A stretch of 37,897 nucleotides of DNA from IMG/VR virus record IMGVR_UViG_3300044845_000699, positions 1 to 37,897 of that record; one strand, given 5' to 3'. The position numbers and the translations under genes were made by a program. The stretch comes from a virus. The notes beneath the pieces were generated by a model. That model ran no database searches, was not told where the DNA came from, and worked only from the letters and a program-made list of their open reading frames with translations. This document shows positions 1 to 7,524 of this stretch, piece after piece. Positions within the stretch are counted from its first letter, which is position 1. Each line of letters starts with the position of its first letter.

Positions 1-305
1 ATGCGAGCACAAACCAAGCGGTCAGCGGCTCGAGTAGCATCGGCAGCACTGGGACCATCATCGCGGGCCGGAGTGACGCCCAGGTGCGGTTCCGCATCCA
101 CACACCGCTCGCCTGCACAGTCGTCTATCAGATCGGCTCACAGTATACCCCACTCTATGGCGACGATGAACCGGAAGAAGAAGTCACTTGGGGTGGTGAG
201 ATGACCGTCATCGTCACCGAGGAAGCCATCGTCACCCTCCCCGTCGCGGAAGACTTCACCAAAACAATCCGACTCAGGCGCATCATCTGGCACCCGTGGA
301 CGTGA
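1..305 (+). CDS. Tail-tip protein, C-terminal part (cut by window edge)
   Basis: The reading frame is already open at base 3 and ends at the TGA at 303-305, giving about 100 C-terminal residues. It is a near-copy of the C-terminus of the 240-residue protein at 34730-35452: the first 126 bases are identical and the later part differs at about 12 positions, which change residues such as QYTPLYGDD to QYIPIYGDE. The paralogue lies at the end of a tail operon, and this copy sits just before a fibre gene, so a tail-tip or fibre-anchoring role is likely by position. I recognise no domain. The ATG at base 1 is out of frame with this gene and is not a start. Confidence 0.8.
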   Translation, partial: ASTNQAVSGSSSIGSTGTIIAGRSDAQVRFRIHTPLACTVVYQIGSQYTPLYGDDEPEEEVTWGGEMTVIVTEEAIVTLPVAEDFTKTIRLRRIIWHPWT

Positions 306-339
306 TCACCGTCCTCTCAATTGACACGCGACCCCTCGC

Positions 340-2793
340 GTGACCTCCACGATTTACCTCGACACCGTCAAGAAGGTGGCGCGTGCCTCCATCACTGGCA
401 CCGCCCAGCCCAGTGTCCCCGCCAAGCTGCTCGCGCACCTCAAGCTGATCATCAAATTTTTCGGCGCAGACGGCGTCATCGCGGTGGATGCAGACACGCC
501 CACCTGCGTCATCAAGCCGAAGCTCGCACCCACAGGTGCCCCCTCACTCATCGACACCACCGCTGTGCGCACCGGCACTGGAGCCACGTCTCAGTATGTG
601 TTTGAGTGGGCCAGCGCCGACAGCACCACGCTGCGTGCCCTCATGGATGCCACGGGCGACCCCACGCAGCCCGTCGAGCTGCGCTGCGAGGTCGAGTATG
701 AACTCGATGGCAACCTGGAGCGCATCGCGTTCCCGATCTTTTTCGAGACCTCCTACACGCGACCCGAAGACCCCGCACCCGAGGCCAACACCGACTCAAG
801 CTGGGAATGGCTCAAGCTCCGCGCTCCTGTCGCCAACGGCTTTTCTCACGACGATGCCGAGCGTGAATTGACCGTCGCCGGTGGCGCAGGCAGTGGCGAT
901 GTCGTCGGTCCAGCCTCCAGCGTGGACTCACGTCCTGCGCTGTTTAACGGCACCACTGGCAAGCTACTCAAGCAAGGCACCGCCGCGCTCGGTGATGCCG
1001 CCTACAAAAGCACCGGCACCACCGCAGGCACCCTCGCCGCGGGCGATGACGCACGCATGACCAATGCCCGCACCCCGACCGCGCATGCCAGCACCCACCT
1101 CACCGGAGGTGCGGACGCCATCCAAGCCGCCACCGCCGCGCAACCAGGCCTCGCCACCGCCGCGCAGATCACCAAGCTCGATGGCATCGAGGCCGGTGCT
1201 GATGTCACCGATGCAGGCAACGTCGGCACGGCCATCTCTGGCGCTGACGCGATCACGACCCTGGCAGATGCCGACAAGCTACCCGTCACCGCCTCCGGCG
1301 TGCTCAAGACTCTCGCCTACAGTGCGCTCAAGACCCTGCTCAATGCGCTCTATGCCATCAAAGGCGCGATCACCGGCAGCGGCCTCACCATGAGCACCGC
1401 GCGGCTCCTGGGCCGCAGCACCGCCAGCAGCGGTGCCATAGAGGAGATCACTCTCGGTAGCGGCCTCACACTCACCGCAGGCACCCTCTCCGCCACTGGC
1501 GGCGGCGGTAGTGGCGATGTCGTCGGTCCTGCCTCCAGTGTGGACTCACGGCCTGCCCTGTTTGACGGCACCACCGGCAAGCTGCTCAAGCAAGGCAGCG
1601 CCACTCTCGGCGATGCCGCCTACAAAAACACCGGCACCACCGCAGGCACCGTCGCTGCGGGCGATGACGCACGCATGACCAATGCCCGCACCCCGATCGC
1701 GCATGCCAGCACCCACCTCACCGGAGGTGCGGACGCCATTCAAGCCGCCACCGCCTCGCAACCAGGCCTCGCCACTGCCGCGCAGATCACCAAACTCGAC
1801 GGCATCGAAGCCCTAGCCGACGTGACCGATGCAACCAACGTGGCGGCGGCTGGTGCGGCGATGAAAAGCGTCTACGATTCACAAAATCTCGGCCTCATCA
1901 CCGGACTGCAAGGCAGTGGCGAATTTATTGGCTCCGCATTCTCGGGCGGTAGTGGCGGACAGCTCAACATGGCTGGTGGCAACGCGGGCGAATTTTTCGC
2001 TGGCTCTGCTGGCTCAATCAATACCAGTGGCGGCGCAGGCAGTGGTGTTATTCAAGCAGGCGGCAGTGGCGGCAACATCCTGACCTATGGTGGCGACGAT
2101 GGCCGGATGGGTGGCAGCATCGACACCAGCAATGGTGGCGGCAGCATCACTACCAACAATGGTGGCGGCTCGATCGCCACCGGCGGCACAGGTTCCATCG
2201 AGCTCGGCAACTCAGCGACCCGCACCACAATCCTTGGCACCGCAACAGCGGCCCGCACCGTCTCATTCCCAGATGCTTCTGGGACTTTGGTTATCACCCC
2301 CTCAACCTCCACTGCTCTGGGTGTCGGAAGTCTGGATATTGGTCACGCTTCTGATACAACCCTCGCCCGTAGTTCGGCTGGTAATTTAACCATCGAAGGT
2401 AATCTCATTTATCGAGCAGGTGGGAGCTTTGTAGGCATGCCATTTGAGTATTCAACGGCGGTGTCAGACGAAGCCACCGCACTCACCGCAGGCACCGCAA
2501 AGCTAACCTTCCGCATGCCCTGCGCGATGACGGTCACGTCTGTGCGGGCGAGCGTCGGCACCGCGCCCACGGGTTCGACGCTCATCGTGGACATCAACGA
2601 AAACGGGACCTCCATCCTGAGCACCAAGCTCTCCATCGACGCCACAGAAAAAACCAGCACCACAGCAGCCGCTCCAGCAGTAATCTCAGACTCAGCATTG
2701 GCGGACGATTCAGAGATCACTATCGACATCGATCAAATTGGAAGCACCATCGCGGGCGCGGGTCTCAAGGTAACCCTTATCGGCACTCGCTAA
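340..2793 (+). CDS. Long tail fibre / receptor-binding fibre protein
   Basis: This 817-residue protein is low in cysteine and very rich in Gly, Ala, Ser and Thr, as expected of a trimeric fibre. A globular N-terminal part (about residues 1-180) probably attaches it to the tail. Two copies of a module of about 110 residues follow, containing VVGPASSVDSRPALF and HASTHLTGGADAI. Then comes a Gly-rich stretch of short repeats (GGSIDTSNGGGSITTNNGGG) that looks like a beta-helix, and a beta-rich C-terminus. The start is GTG at 340, with TTGACA at 321-326, 13 bases upstream, and no Shine-Dalgarno sequence. The stop overlaps the next start (TAATG). It is inferred to bind the host surface. Confidence 0.85.
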   Translation: MTSTIYLDTVKKVARASITGTAQPSVPAKLLAHLKLIIKFFGADGVIAVDADTPTCVIKPKLAPTGAPSLIDTTAVRTGTGATSQYVFEWASADSTTLRALMDATGDPTQPVELRCEVEYELDGNLERIAFPIFFETSYTRPEDPAPEANTDSSWEWLKLRAPVANGFSHDDAERELTVAGGAGSGDVVGPASSVDSRPALFNGTTGKLLKQGTAALGDAAYKSTGTTAGTLAAGDDARMTNARTPTAHASTHLTGGADAIQAATAAQPGLATAAQITKLDGIEAGADVTDAGNVGTAISGADAITTLADADKLPVTASGVLKTLAYSALKTLLNALYAIKGAITGSGLTMSTARLLGRSTASSGAIEEITLGSGLTLTAGTLSATGGGGSGDVVGPASSVDSRPALFDGTTGKLLKQGSATLGDAAYKNTGTTAGTVAAGDDARMTNARTPIAHASTHLTGGADAIQAATASQPGLATAAQITKLDGIEALADVTDATNVAAAGAAMKSVYDSQNLGLITGLQGSGEFIGSAFSGGSGGQLNMAGGNAGEFFAGSAGSINTSGGAGSGVIQAGGSGGNILTYGGDDGRMGGSIDTSNGGGSITTNNGGGSIATGGTGSIELGNSATRTTILGTATAARTVSFPDASGTLVITPSTSTALGVGSLDIGHASDTTLARSSAGNLTIEGNLIYRAGGSFVGMPFEYSTAVSDEATALTAGTAKLTFRMPCAMTVTSVRASVGTAPTGSTLIVDINENGTSILSTKLSIDATEKTSTTAAAPAVISDSALADDSEITIDIDQIGSTIAGAGLKVTLIGTR
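892..1842 (+). repeat. Internal duplication in the fibre gene (two units, 618 bases apart)
   Basis: The stretch at about 892-1224 is repeated at about 1510-1842 with modest divergence. Both encode the SGDVVGPASS...ITKLDGIEA module. The offset is constant at 618 bases, so there are no net indels between the copies. The bases between them encode a different linker. Confidence 0.85.
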
Positions 2794-3389
2794 TGAATCT
2801 TGTAAATCCATATTTTTATGCGGCAACCCCAATCTTTGTTGGCGTATCTGCGATAGCAAATGACGCCAACGTAGCTGTTCCAAGTGGAACAGCTAATGGC
2901 GATCTATTACTATCATTCATAACAAATGCTAACCCCGTTTTTATCACAACGCCATCAGGTTGGACGAGAATTGGATCAATTTACACATGGTCGTCATTGG
3001 GATATGGGACGGCAGCATTTTACCGTGTAGCATCGTCTGAACCTGCCAATTATTCTTTCGGAAGTGGAACTCGCATTGGTTACATGGTCGCATATCGTAA
3101 CGCCTCGACAATCAATGCAAATGGCAGCTACCAGCAAAGATCTGGAACCAGCATGACATTTACCGGAATATCATCAACTTCTGGATCACTATTATTATCT
3201 TTTATTCATGATCGAGATCAGACCATCTCATTAACACAACCAACCGGAATGACCACGCGGTTAAACAGCTCTGGAACGTATTTCCGCTGTGGACTTGCGG
3301 AGCTACTATCTGCCGATAACTCGAACCGAACATGGACGGCAGCCTCCAGCACCTTTGACGCAGTGGGTATTCTTGTCGCGATCAAATAA
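2793..3389 (+). CDS. Probable fibre-tip or adhesin protein, AT-rich
   Basis: This 198-residue protein starts at the ATG sharing its A with the TAA stop of the fibre gene, so translation is probably coupled. It is rich in Ser, Thr, Gly, Asn and aromatic residues and reads like a beta-sandwich (alternating hydrophobic strands such as GDLLLSFIT and GSLLLSFIHD). No known domain is recognised. Base composition is clearly more AT-rich than both neighbours, with codons such as ata, tta and aat that the surrounding genes avoid. That fits a recently exchanged host-range module. A receptor-binding role is inferred from position and composition. Confidence 0.65.
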   Translation: MNLVNPYFYAATPIFVGVSAIANDANVAVPSGTANGDLLLSFITNANPVFITTPSGWTRIGSIYTWSSLGYGTAAFYRVASSEPANYSFGSGTRIGYMVAYRNASTINANGSYQQRSGTSMTFTGISSTSGSLLLSFIHDRDQTISLTQPTGMTTRLNSSGTYFRCGLAELLSADNSNRTWTAASSTFDAVGILVAIK

Positions 3390-3394
3390 CCTCC

Positions 3395-3847
3395 ATGAAA
3401 CGACTCTACAACACCGTCACGCAGACCTTCCTTCCGTCCTATCCTCGCGACGACGACGCTGAGATTGTTGGCCTCGACTCAACTCTGCAAGTTTATCAAG
3501 TCGTCAAAATCCCACAGCCAGACATCGCGACCAACCAATACCTCACCCGCACCGAGGTGGCAGACCATGAGGCCAACACGCTCACACTCGGTTGGCAGGT
3601 CAATGAGACTCCACCGCAGCCTGTAGTCGTCAGCTTCCGCGCCCTCGCCTTCGCCCTCCTTGAAGCCGGACTCTACGAGCAGGTCAAAGCCGCCGCGCTA
3701 GCGACACCGCAAGGCGAGATCTGGTGGAACACGGCACAAAGCACCACCGTGCAACGAGACCATCCCTTCGTCATCGCCCTCGCCACGGCCATCGGCCAAA
3801 CCCCCGAACAAATCGACGCCCTCTTCGCCACCGCGCAAACGCTCTGA
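3395..3847 (+). CDS. Tail fibre assembly-like protein
   Basis: This is a 150-residue protein directly after the fibre-tip gene. The N-terminus (MKRLYNTVTQTFLPSYP) is followed by an acidic middle region and a helical C-terminus ending in TPEQIDALFATAQTL. Size and position match fibre-assembly chaperones or small fibre-associated proteins, but no diagnostic motif is seen. There is no Shine-Dalgarno sequence. The next gene begins three bases after this stop, so the genes are cotranscribed. Confidence 0.45.
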   Translation: MKRLYNTVTQTFLPSYPRDDDAEIVGLDSTLQVYQVVKIPQPDIATNQYLTRTEVADHEANTLTLGWQVNETPPQPVVVSFRALAFALLEAGLYEQVKAAALATPQGEIWWNTAQSTTVQRDHPFVIALATAIGQTPEQIDALFATAQTL

Positions 3848-3849
3848 CC

Positions 3850-4125
3850 ATGGACCCCTCGCTCATTGCCAAAGCATTCGAAGTCATCGTCTCAACTGGT
3901 CCCGTGGCCATGATCCTGGTCATCGCAGTGTGGTGGCAAACCAAAGGCAACCAAGCACTCGTGACCGAGCTCAACAAAGAGCGAACTGATCGCCTCAATG
4001 CCATGGATCGCGAACTCCAGCGCCTCCGCGAACGCAGTGACCGCTGCGAGGCCGACCGCATCGAGCTGCACAAGCAACTCGCCAATCTACTGTCCAACGC
4101 CTCGCACGATCGCCATCATGCGTGA
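3850..4125 (+). CDS. Small membrane-anchored coiled-coil protein (inner-spanin-like)
   Basis: This 91-residue protein has one N-terminal membrane segment (about residues 14-29, VSTGPVAMILVIAVWW) and then a charged, heptad-like helix (LNKERTDRLNAMDRELQRLRERSDR). A signal anchor followed by a periplasmic coiled coil is the layout of Rz-type inner-membrane spanins, which fuse inner and outer membranes at lysis. The gene lies directly before the holin-like and amidase genes. Other small phage membrane proteins share this layout, so spanin is an inference. The ATG at 3850 was chosen because it is the first start after the previous stop. Confidence 0.5.
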   Translation: MDPSLIAKAFEVIVSTGPVAMILVIAVWWQTKGNQALVTELNKERTDRLNAMDRELQRLRERSDRCEADRIELHKQLANLLSNASHDRHHA

Positions 4126-4151
4126 GGCATTGACACGGGTTGAGTGGTAAC

Positions 4152-4520
4152 ATGAAAAACTACCGCACCACCCTCATCGGAGCCTCGCTTGCTGGCCTGT
4201 CCTTCCTCGCCATTTATCAAGGCAACGGCGGCGACCTCGCCCACTGGCAGCAGTGGCTCATCCCCGTCACCATTGCCATCCTGGGCTACGTCGCCAAAGA
4301 CGCAGGTATCACCGGCTCCCTCAAGCTGCTCCTCGCCAGTCTCTGCCTGCTCACGCTGCCGAGCTGCACGACCACCGCCAATGGCAGCAAGGCATTCCTG
4401 GGCCTCAGCTCACCCCAGTGGCTCGGCATCGGCCAAGACGCTGCCCGCTCTGCCATGCAGAGTGCCGTCATCAGCTACGGCCAGCGTCGGCTCGTGGTGG
4501 ATGTGACCAGCGGTAAATGA
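4152..4520 (+). CDS. Holin-like membrane protein with an internal lipobox
   Basis: This 122-residue protein opens with MKNYRTTLIGASLAGLSFLA, typical of small phage holins, followed by a second hydrophobic segment and AKDAGITG, a sequence common near the end of such holins. Here the chain continues with LLLASLCLLTLPSC followed by TTTANG. This looks like a lipoprotein signal with lipobox LPSC and then a short soluble tail. Taken at face value it is a holin fused to an outer-spanin-type lipoprotein. TTGACA lies at 4130-4135, 16 bases before the ATG. A TTG at 4140 would add four residues but is less likely. Confidence 0.6.
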   Translation: MKNYRTTLIGASLAGLSFLAIYQGNGGDLAHWQQWLIPVTIAILGYVAKDAGITGSLKLLLASLCLLTLPSCTTTANGSKAFLGLSSPQWLGIGQDAARSAMQSAVISYGQRRLVVDVTSGK

Positions 4521-4530
4521 GCCAACGCCC

Positions 4531-5094
4531 ATGAGCATTACCGGCGACCACTGGCTCGACTCCGCCCTGCGTCGCCCCATCCAAGGCGGCGCAAAAATGC
4601 CCGTGCGTCGTTTCCTCGTCATCCATTTTACGGCTGGAGCCAGTGCCGAAAGCAGCATCGAATTTTGGCGAACGCCCGCCGCCAAAGGTGCCTCCGCTCA
4701 CCTCGTCATCGACCGCGACGGCACCGTCTATCAGACGCGCCCGTTTGATCGCACCTGTGGCCATGCAGGCGTGTCCCAATGGCAGGGGCACAAAAACCTC
4801 AATGCCTGCACCATTGGCATCGAACTCGCGAACGCTGGCGATGACGAGCGGCTCACGAAGCGTTGGTCAAAGCATCCAACCATCGAAGCTCGGCACAAAA
4901 ACGGCGGCCCAGAAAAGCAGTGGGAAGCCTACCCACTGGCCCAACTCGCCGCCTGCGAGCAAGTCGCCAAAGCCCTCGTCACTCGCTACCAGCTCGACGA
5001 CATCGTCGGCCACGACGACATCGCTCCAAGCAGAAAAAACGACCCCGGCCCGGCGTTCCCTATGGCCTCACTGCGGCAGTCGTGTGGCTTTTGA
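4531..5094 (+). CDS. N-acetylmuramoyl-L-alanine amidase (phage endolysin)
   Basis: This 187-residue amidase_2-type enzyme cuts the bond between N-acetylmuramic acid and L-alanine in peptidoglycan. The zinc ligands can be placed from the family pattern: His32 in FLVIHFTAG, His161 in IVGHDDIAP and Asp171 in KNDPGPAF. The ten-residue spacing of the last two matches AmpD. ASAHLVIDRDGTVYQ (about 55-69) is also typical. There is no signal peptide, so it would need the upstream holin for release. It is the last gene before the attachment-site region, the usual place for lysis genes at the right end of a prophage. Confidence 0.9.
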   Translation: MSITGDHWLDSALRRPIQGGAKMPVRRFLVIHFTAGASAESSIEFWRTPAAKGASAHLVIDRDGTVYQTRPFDRTCGHAGVSQWQGHKNLNACTIGIELANAGDDERLTKRWSKHPTIEARHKNGGPEKQWEAYPLAQLAACEQVAKALVTRYQLDDIVGHDDIAPSRKNDPGPAFPMASLRQSCGF

Positions 5095-5109
5095 GCTGGG
5101 TGTGTAAAC

Positions 5110-5304
5110 AGGGTGTAATCACACCCACCGCCACATTCCCCCAGTAAATGCAAGGCTTCGAATCCCCTTATCTCCACCACCTCAATTTGGGGCTGGAGGC
5201 TTGATTTCACTAGGGCGGGAGGCTCAAAGGAGGGTTTGGGCTTTGAAAGCTGTTTTGGGCTGTTTTTGGCCTTTTATGGCCTAAAAAAGGGTGTAAAAGG
5301 GTGT
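5110..5304 (+). repeat. AGGGTGTAA repeats flanking the att-like site (possible integrase arm sites)
   Basis: The 9-mer AGGGTGTAA occurs at 5110-5118 and 5288-5296, and AGGGTGT again at 5298-5304. ACACCC at 5121-5126 forms a small hairpin with 5111-5116. The copies bracket the att-like core and reach the integrase start codon. Integrases of this class bind short arm-type repeats beside the core, so that role is plausible but unproven. Confidence 0.35.
5157..5179 (+). other. Attachment-site core: 3' end of a tmRNA or tRNA gene
   Basis: The sequence reads as a T-loop (TTCGAAT), the 3' strand of a T-stem (CCCCT), the 3' strand of an acceptor stem (TATCTCC), discriminator A and CCA. U at position 70 would allow the G3-U70 pair of tmRNA and alanine tRNA, and ssrA is a common phage target. 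The bases before the loop (AAGGC) do not pair properly with CCCCT: the 50-64 and 53-61 positions mismatch. So this is only a copied 3' end, not a working RNA gene. It lies between the lysis genes of one phage unit and the integrase of the next, as expected of an att site. Confidence 0.65.
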
Positions 5305-5305
5305 C

Positions 5306-6550
5306 ATGGGAAAGACGATTCAGAGTGTGAAATATGGCGGGGTGGAGGCGCGAGTTTCGCGCCGGGGGGATGGGCGTTTTGTCGTGCGGTGGCGGGAGGC
5401 GCGGCAGGGACGCTCGACGACGGCAATGACGCGGGAGGGGGCGCTCAAATTGGCGCAGTCCAAGGTGCGGGAGTTGGCCGGCAAAGCGGGATCGCGCATG
5501 GTCTCGGTGATCGAGGCGGAGGCGGTGCAAGGACTGCTGGAGATTGCGGGGTCGAGGTCGTTGCATTCGGTGGTGGAGGCGGTGCGCGATGCGGTGCGCA
5601 GGTGTGATGGGTTGGCGAATGTTTCGCGGGCGGTGGATGCTTGGCTAAAGGCGGGGCATGGGGCGCTGGATCGCTCATCGATGGCGGTGGCGGTGCCTCG
5701 TTTTTTGGCGCTGCATGCGCGGTCTTCGTGGGAGCATCTGGCGGGGCTGCGCAAGGAGCTGGAGGCGTTTGTGATGCGCTATGGTGAGGTGTCGGTGTGT
5801 GACCTCGACGTGGAGATGCTAACGACGTGGATCGGGCGGCCGCGTGAGGATGGTGCGGAGATCGGAGCGCGATTTTTTAACAATCGCTTGGCGTCGTGGA
5901 AGACGTTTTTGAATCGGTGTCGCGAATGGGGAATGCGTGCGCGAGGTGAGCCGCATCCGGCGGAGGTGATCAAAAAACGAAAGGAGGCGGACCCGGTGCC
6001 GGAGATTTTTAGCGTTGACCAGGCGCGGAAGATTTTGGCGCTGATTCGTGCGAAGGAGCCGCAGTGTCTCAATTACTTTGTGATTGGCTGTTGGATGGGT
6101 CTGCGTCCGTTTGAGATGCGCCGCATCACCTGGGCGATGTGGGACTGGGAGCGCGGTTATTTGGACCTGGGGCCGCAGGTGGCGCTCAAGACGATGCAGC
6201 AGCGTTATGTGCCGATCCCTGACAATGTGCGGGCGATGCTGCGCGGTGCCAATGCTGACGCACGCTGGGGCAAAAAGTGCAAACGTGCGGCTAAGCATTG
6301 TGTGCGGACGACGGATCAACCGCACCTCATGCGACTGCTCAAAGCAGCGAAGATGATGAGCGTGTGGCCGCAGGACATCATGCGGCACTCGTATATCTCG
6401 TATCGCCTAGCGCAGGGGCATGGACGTGGCCAAGTGGCGGAGTGGGCGGGCAATTCGGAAGGGGTGATCCGGAAGCGGTATCGCAGGCCGTTACGAAAGG
6501 AGGATGGCGACGCGTGGTTTGCCATCGGGGTTGAGACGCGGACGAATTGA
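5306..6550 (+). CDS. int: Tyrosine recombinase (phage integrase)
   Basis: This 414-residue integrase inserts and excises the prophage. An arm-binding-like N-terminus is followed by a core-binding domain (about 105-225) and a catalytic domain (about 232-395). Visible catalytic residues are Arg267 (GLRPFEMRR), Lys295 (ALKTMQQRYVPIP), Arg360 (DIMRHSYISYR) and Tyr392 (IRKRYRRP). Two usual histidines are replaced: the first of the HxxR box is Asp357, and the later one is Asn383 (WAGNSEG). The LRHS-like form is familiar to me from Verrucomicrobia and Planctomycetes integrases. The gene follows the att core directly and ends in a strong terminator. Confidence 0.92.
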   Translation: MGKTIQSVKYGGVEARVSRRGDGRFVVRWREARQGRSTTAMTREGALKLAQSKVRELAGKAGSRMVSVIEAEAVQGLLEIAGSRSLHSVVEAVRDAVRRCDGLANVSRAVDAWLKAGHGALDRSSMAVAVPRFLALHARSSWEHLAGLRKELEAFVMRYGEVSVCDLDVEMLTTWIGRPREDGAEIGARFFNNRLASWKTFLNRCREWGMRARGEPHPAEVIKKRKEADPVPEIFSVDQARKILALIRAKEPQCLNYFVIGCWMGLRPFEMRRITWAMWDWERGYLDLGPQVALKTMQQRYVPIPDNVRAMLRGANADARWGKKCKRAAKHCVRTTDQPHLMRLLKAAKMMSVWPQDIMRHSYISYRLAQGHGRGQVAEWAGNSEGVIRKRYRRPLRKEDGDAWFAIGVETRTN

Positions 6551-6555
6551 TCAAT

Positions 6556-6586
6556 AAAAAAGCCGCTCGATTGGAGCGGCTTTTTT
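6556..6586 (+). terminator. Bidirectional intrinsic terminator after int
   Basis: A perfect 7-bp stem (GCCGCTC at 6562-6568 with GAGCGGC at 6574-6580) is flanked by six A on the left and six T on the right. It can therefore end both the rightward integrase transcript and the leftward transcript arriving from 6613. Confidence 0.92.
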
Positions 6587-6612
6587 GTGGGCGGATTGAA
6601 AGTAGATCGCGC

Positions 6613-6984
6613 TCAAAGTGTGCCTAGCATCCAGCGTCGCAACAGGATGCCACCGATGACCACGAGCGCGATCAGGCCTAGGCTGAGCAGCCTGTTGGGC
6701 CACGGGCTGGGTGGTGGCTCGAGCGTGATGTGGCAGGTGGGGCAGAGGGTGCTGGTGCTGGCGACGTGATTGCCGCAAGCTCCGCAAGCTCCGCAAGTGT
6801 GCTCGACGGTGCGAAATGCATCGACCACGAGACCCAGCAGCATGGCGAGCAGGCCGAGGGGCGGAGAAAGAAACAGAAGAAGGTAGATGCCACCAAAGAA
6901 GAAACAGAAAGCGACGGTCTGCGCGGTGCCGTTTTTAACGCGGCGTTTGATCAGGGCGGTGGGGCGTTCAGTTGAGGTGTTCAT
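6613..6984 (-). CDS. Small membrane protein with a zinc-ribbon motif
   Basis: This 123-residue protein (from ATG at 6984) has two membrane regions: a hydrophobic N-terminal part (about residues 22-56) and a C-terminal segment (LLSLGLIALVVIGGILL). Between them lies a CxxCxxC cluster (CGACGAC) and a later CPTC, which looks like a zinc ribbon. It is the second gene of a leftward pair and is probably expressed in the lysogen. Position beside the control region makes superinfection exclusion a reasonable guess, but no family is recognised. A TTG 12 bases upstream is an alternative start. Confidence 0.6.
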   Translation of the reverse strand: MNTSTERPTALIKRRVKNGTAQTVAFCFFFGGIYLLLFLSPPLGLLAMLLGLVVDAFRTVEHTCGACGACGNHVASTSTLCPTCHITLEPPPSPWPNRLLSLGLIALVVIGGILLRRWMLGTL

Positions 6985-6998
6985 TGGTGGAAACAAAT

Positions 6999-7442
6999 TT
7001 ATGCTTTACGGCGTTTTTTTTCGTAGCGTGCTTCGCTGCGGGGCTCGGTGACAGGTGAGGGGTTGGACGTCTCGGCTACCATGTCGTGCAGTAGTGTGGC
7101 TATGACGGGCGGCGGAGGCAGCCGCACAATGTTCGCAGTCGTTGGCACCGGTCCGGTGCTGGGGGAACGCTTTCGCGAAGGCGCAGGTGGAGCACATTCC
7201 TGGGATTCCAACAGATTGGCGTTTTTTTGTCCAGCTATCTTTTCCTCAGTGGGAGTGGCTGGGGATATTTGCAGCGGTAGCGATAGCGATCCGGTGGCGT
7301 CGAAGTAATCGAGCGCGGCAAGCAGGGAAGCCCTGGCTAAGGAGACGGCTTCGATGTGGGTTTTCTGTTCGAAAACAGCGATGCGGGCGGTGGTTTTTTC
7401 ATCCAGCCGGACACCAAGAATGCGGGCGTTTTTGATGCTCAT
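6999..7442 (-). CDS. Putative ribbon-helix-helix-like regulator
   Basis: This 147-residue protein runs leftward from the GTTAAC operator region. The first 45 residues (MSIKNARILGVRLDEKTTARI...) fit a beta strand followed by two helices, as in small ribbon-helix-helix DNA-binding proteins. The rest is Pro- and Ser-rich with a basic end (RYEKKRRKA) and looks disordered. It is transcribed divergently from another putative ribbon-helix-helix protein and away from the early operon, which is the position of a prophage repressor. Repressor is an inference; the C-terminus resembles nothing I know. Confidence 0.55.
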   Translation of the reverse strand: MSIKNARILGVRLDEKTTARIAVFEQKTHIEAVSLARASLLAALDYFDATGSLSLPLQISPATPTEEKIAGQKNANLLESQECAPPAPSRKRSPSTGPVPTTANIVRLPPPPVIATLLHDMVAETSNPSPVTEPRSEARYEKKRRKA

Positions 7443-7457
7443 CCCTACAAATACATC

Positions 7458-7522
7458 ACAAAGTTAACTTTGTCATCAAAAAGCGCTTGCGCGATAAGTT
7501 AACTTTGATAACAAAGTTAACT
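7458..7522. promoter_or_regulatory. Divergent operator region with three GTTAAC palindromes
   Basis: Site 1 (7458-7473) is a perfect 16-bp palindrome, ACAAAGTTAACTTTGT. Sites 2 and 3 form a larger perfect inverted repeat: GTTAACTTTG at 7498-7507 and CAAAGTTAAC at 7512-7521 around ATAA. All three sites share AAAGTTAAC or its complement. They fill the 82 bases between two divergent putative regulator genes, and site 3 ends three bases before the rightward start codon. This is the expected layout of a lysogeny switch operator. No clear -10 or -35 pair could be assigned. Confidence 0.8.
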
Positions 7523-7524
7523 CG

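Noticed and set aside
1-305. Terminal direct repeat marking ends of a linear phage genome
   Set aside because: The match with 35148-35452 has about 12 mismatches and flanking sequences differ, so the copies are diverged paralogues rather than identical packaging ends.
5157-5179. A complete tRNA or tmRNA gene
   Set aside because: Only the T-loop and acceptor 3' strand are present; the T-stem does not pair and no 5' half, anticodon arm or tag sequence is found upstream.
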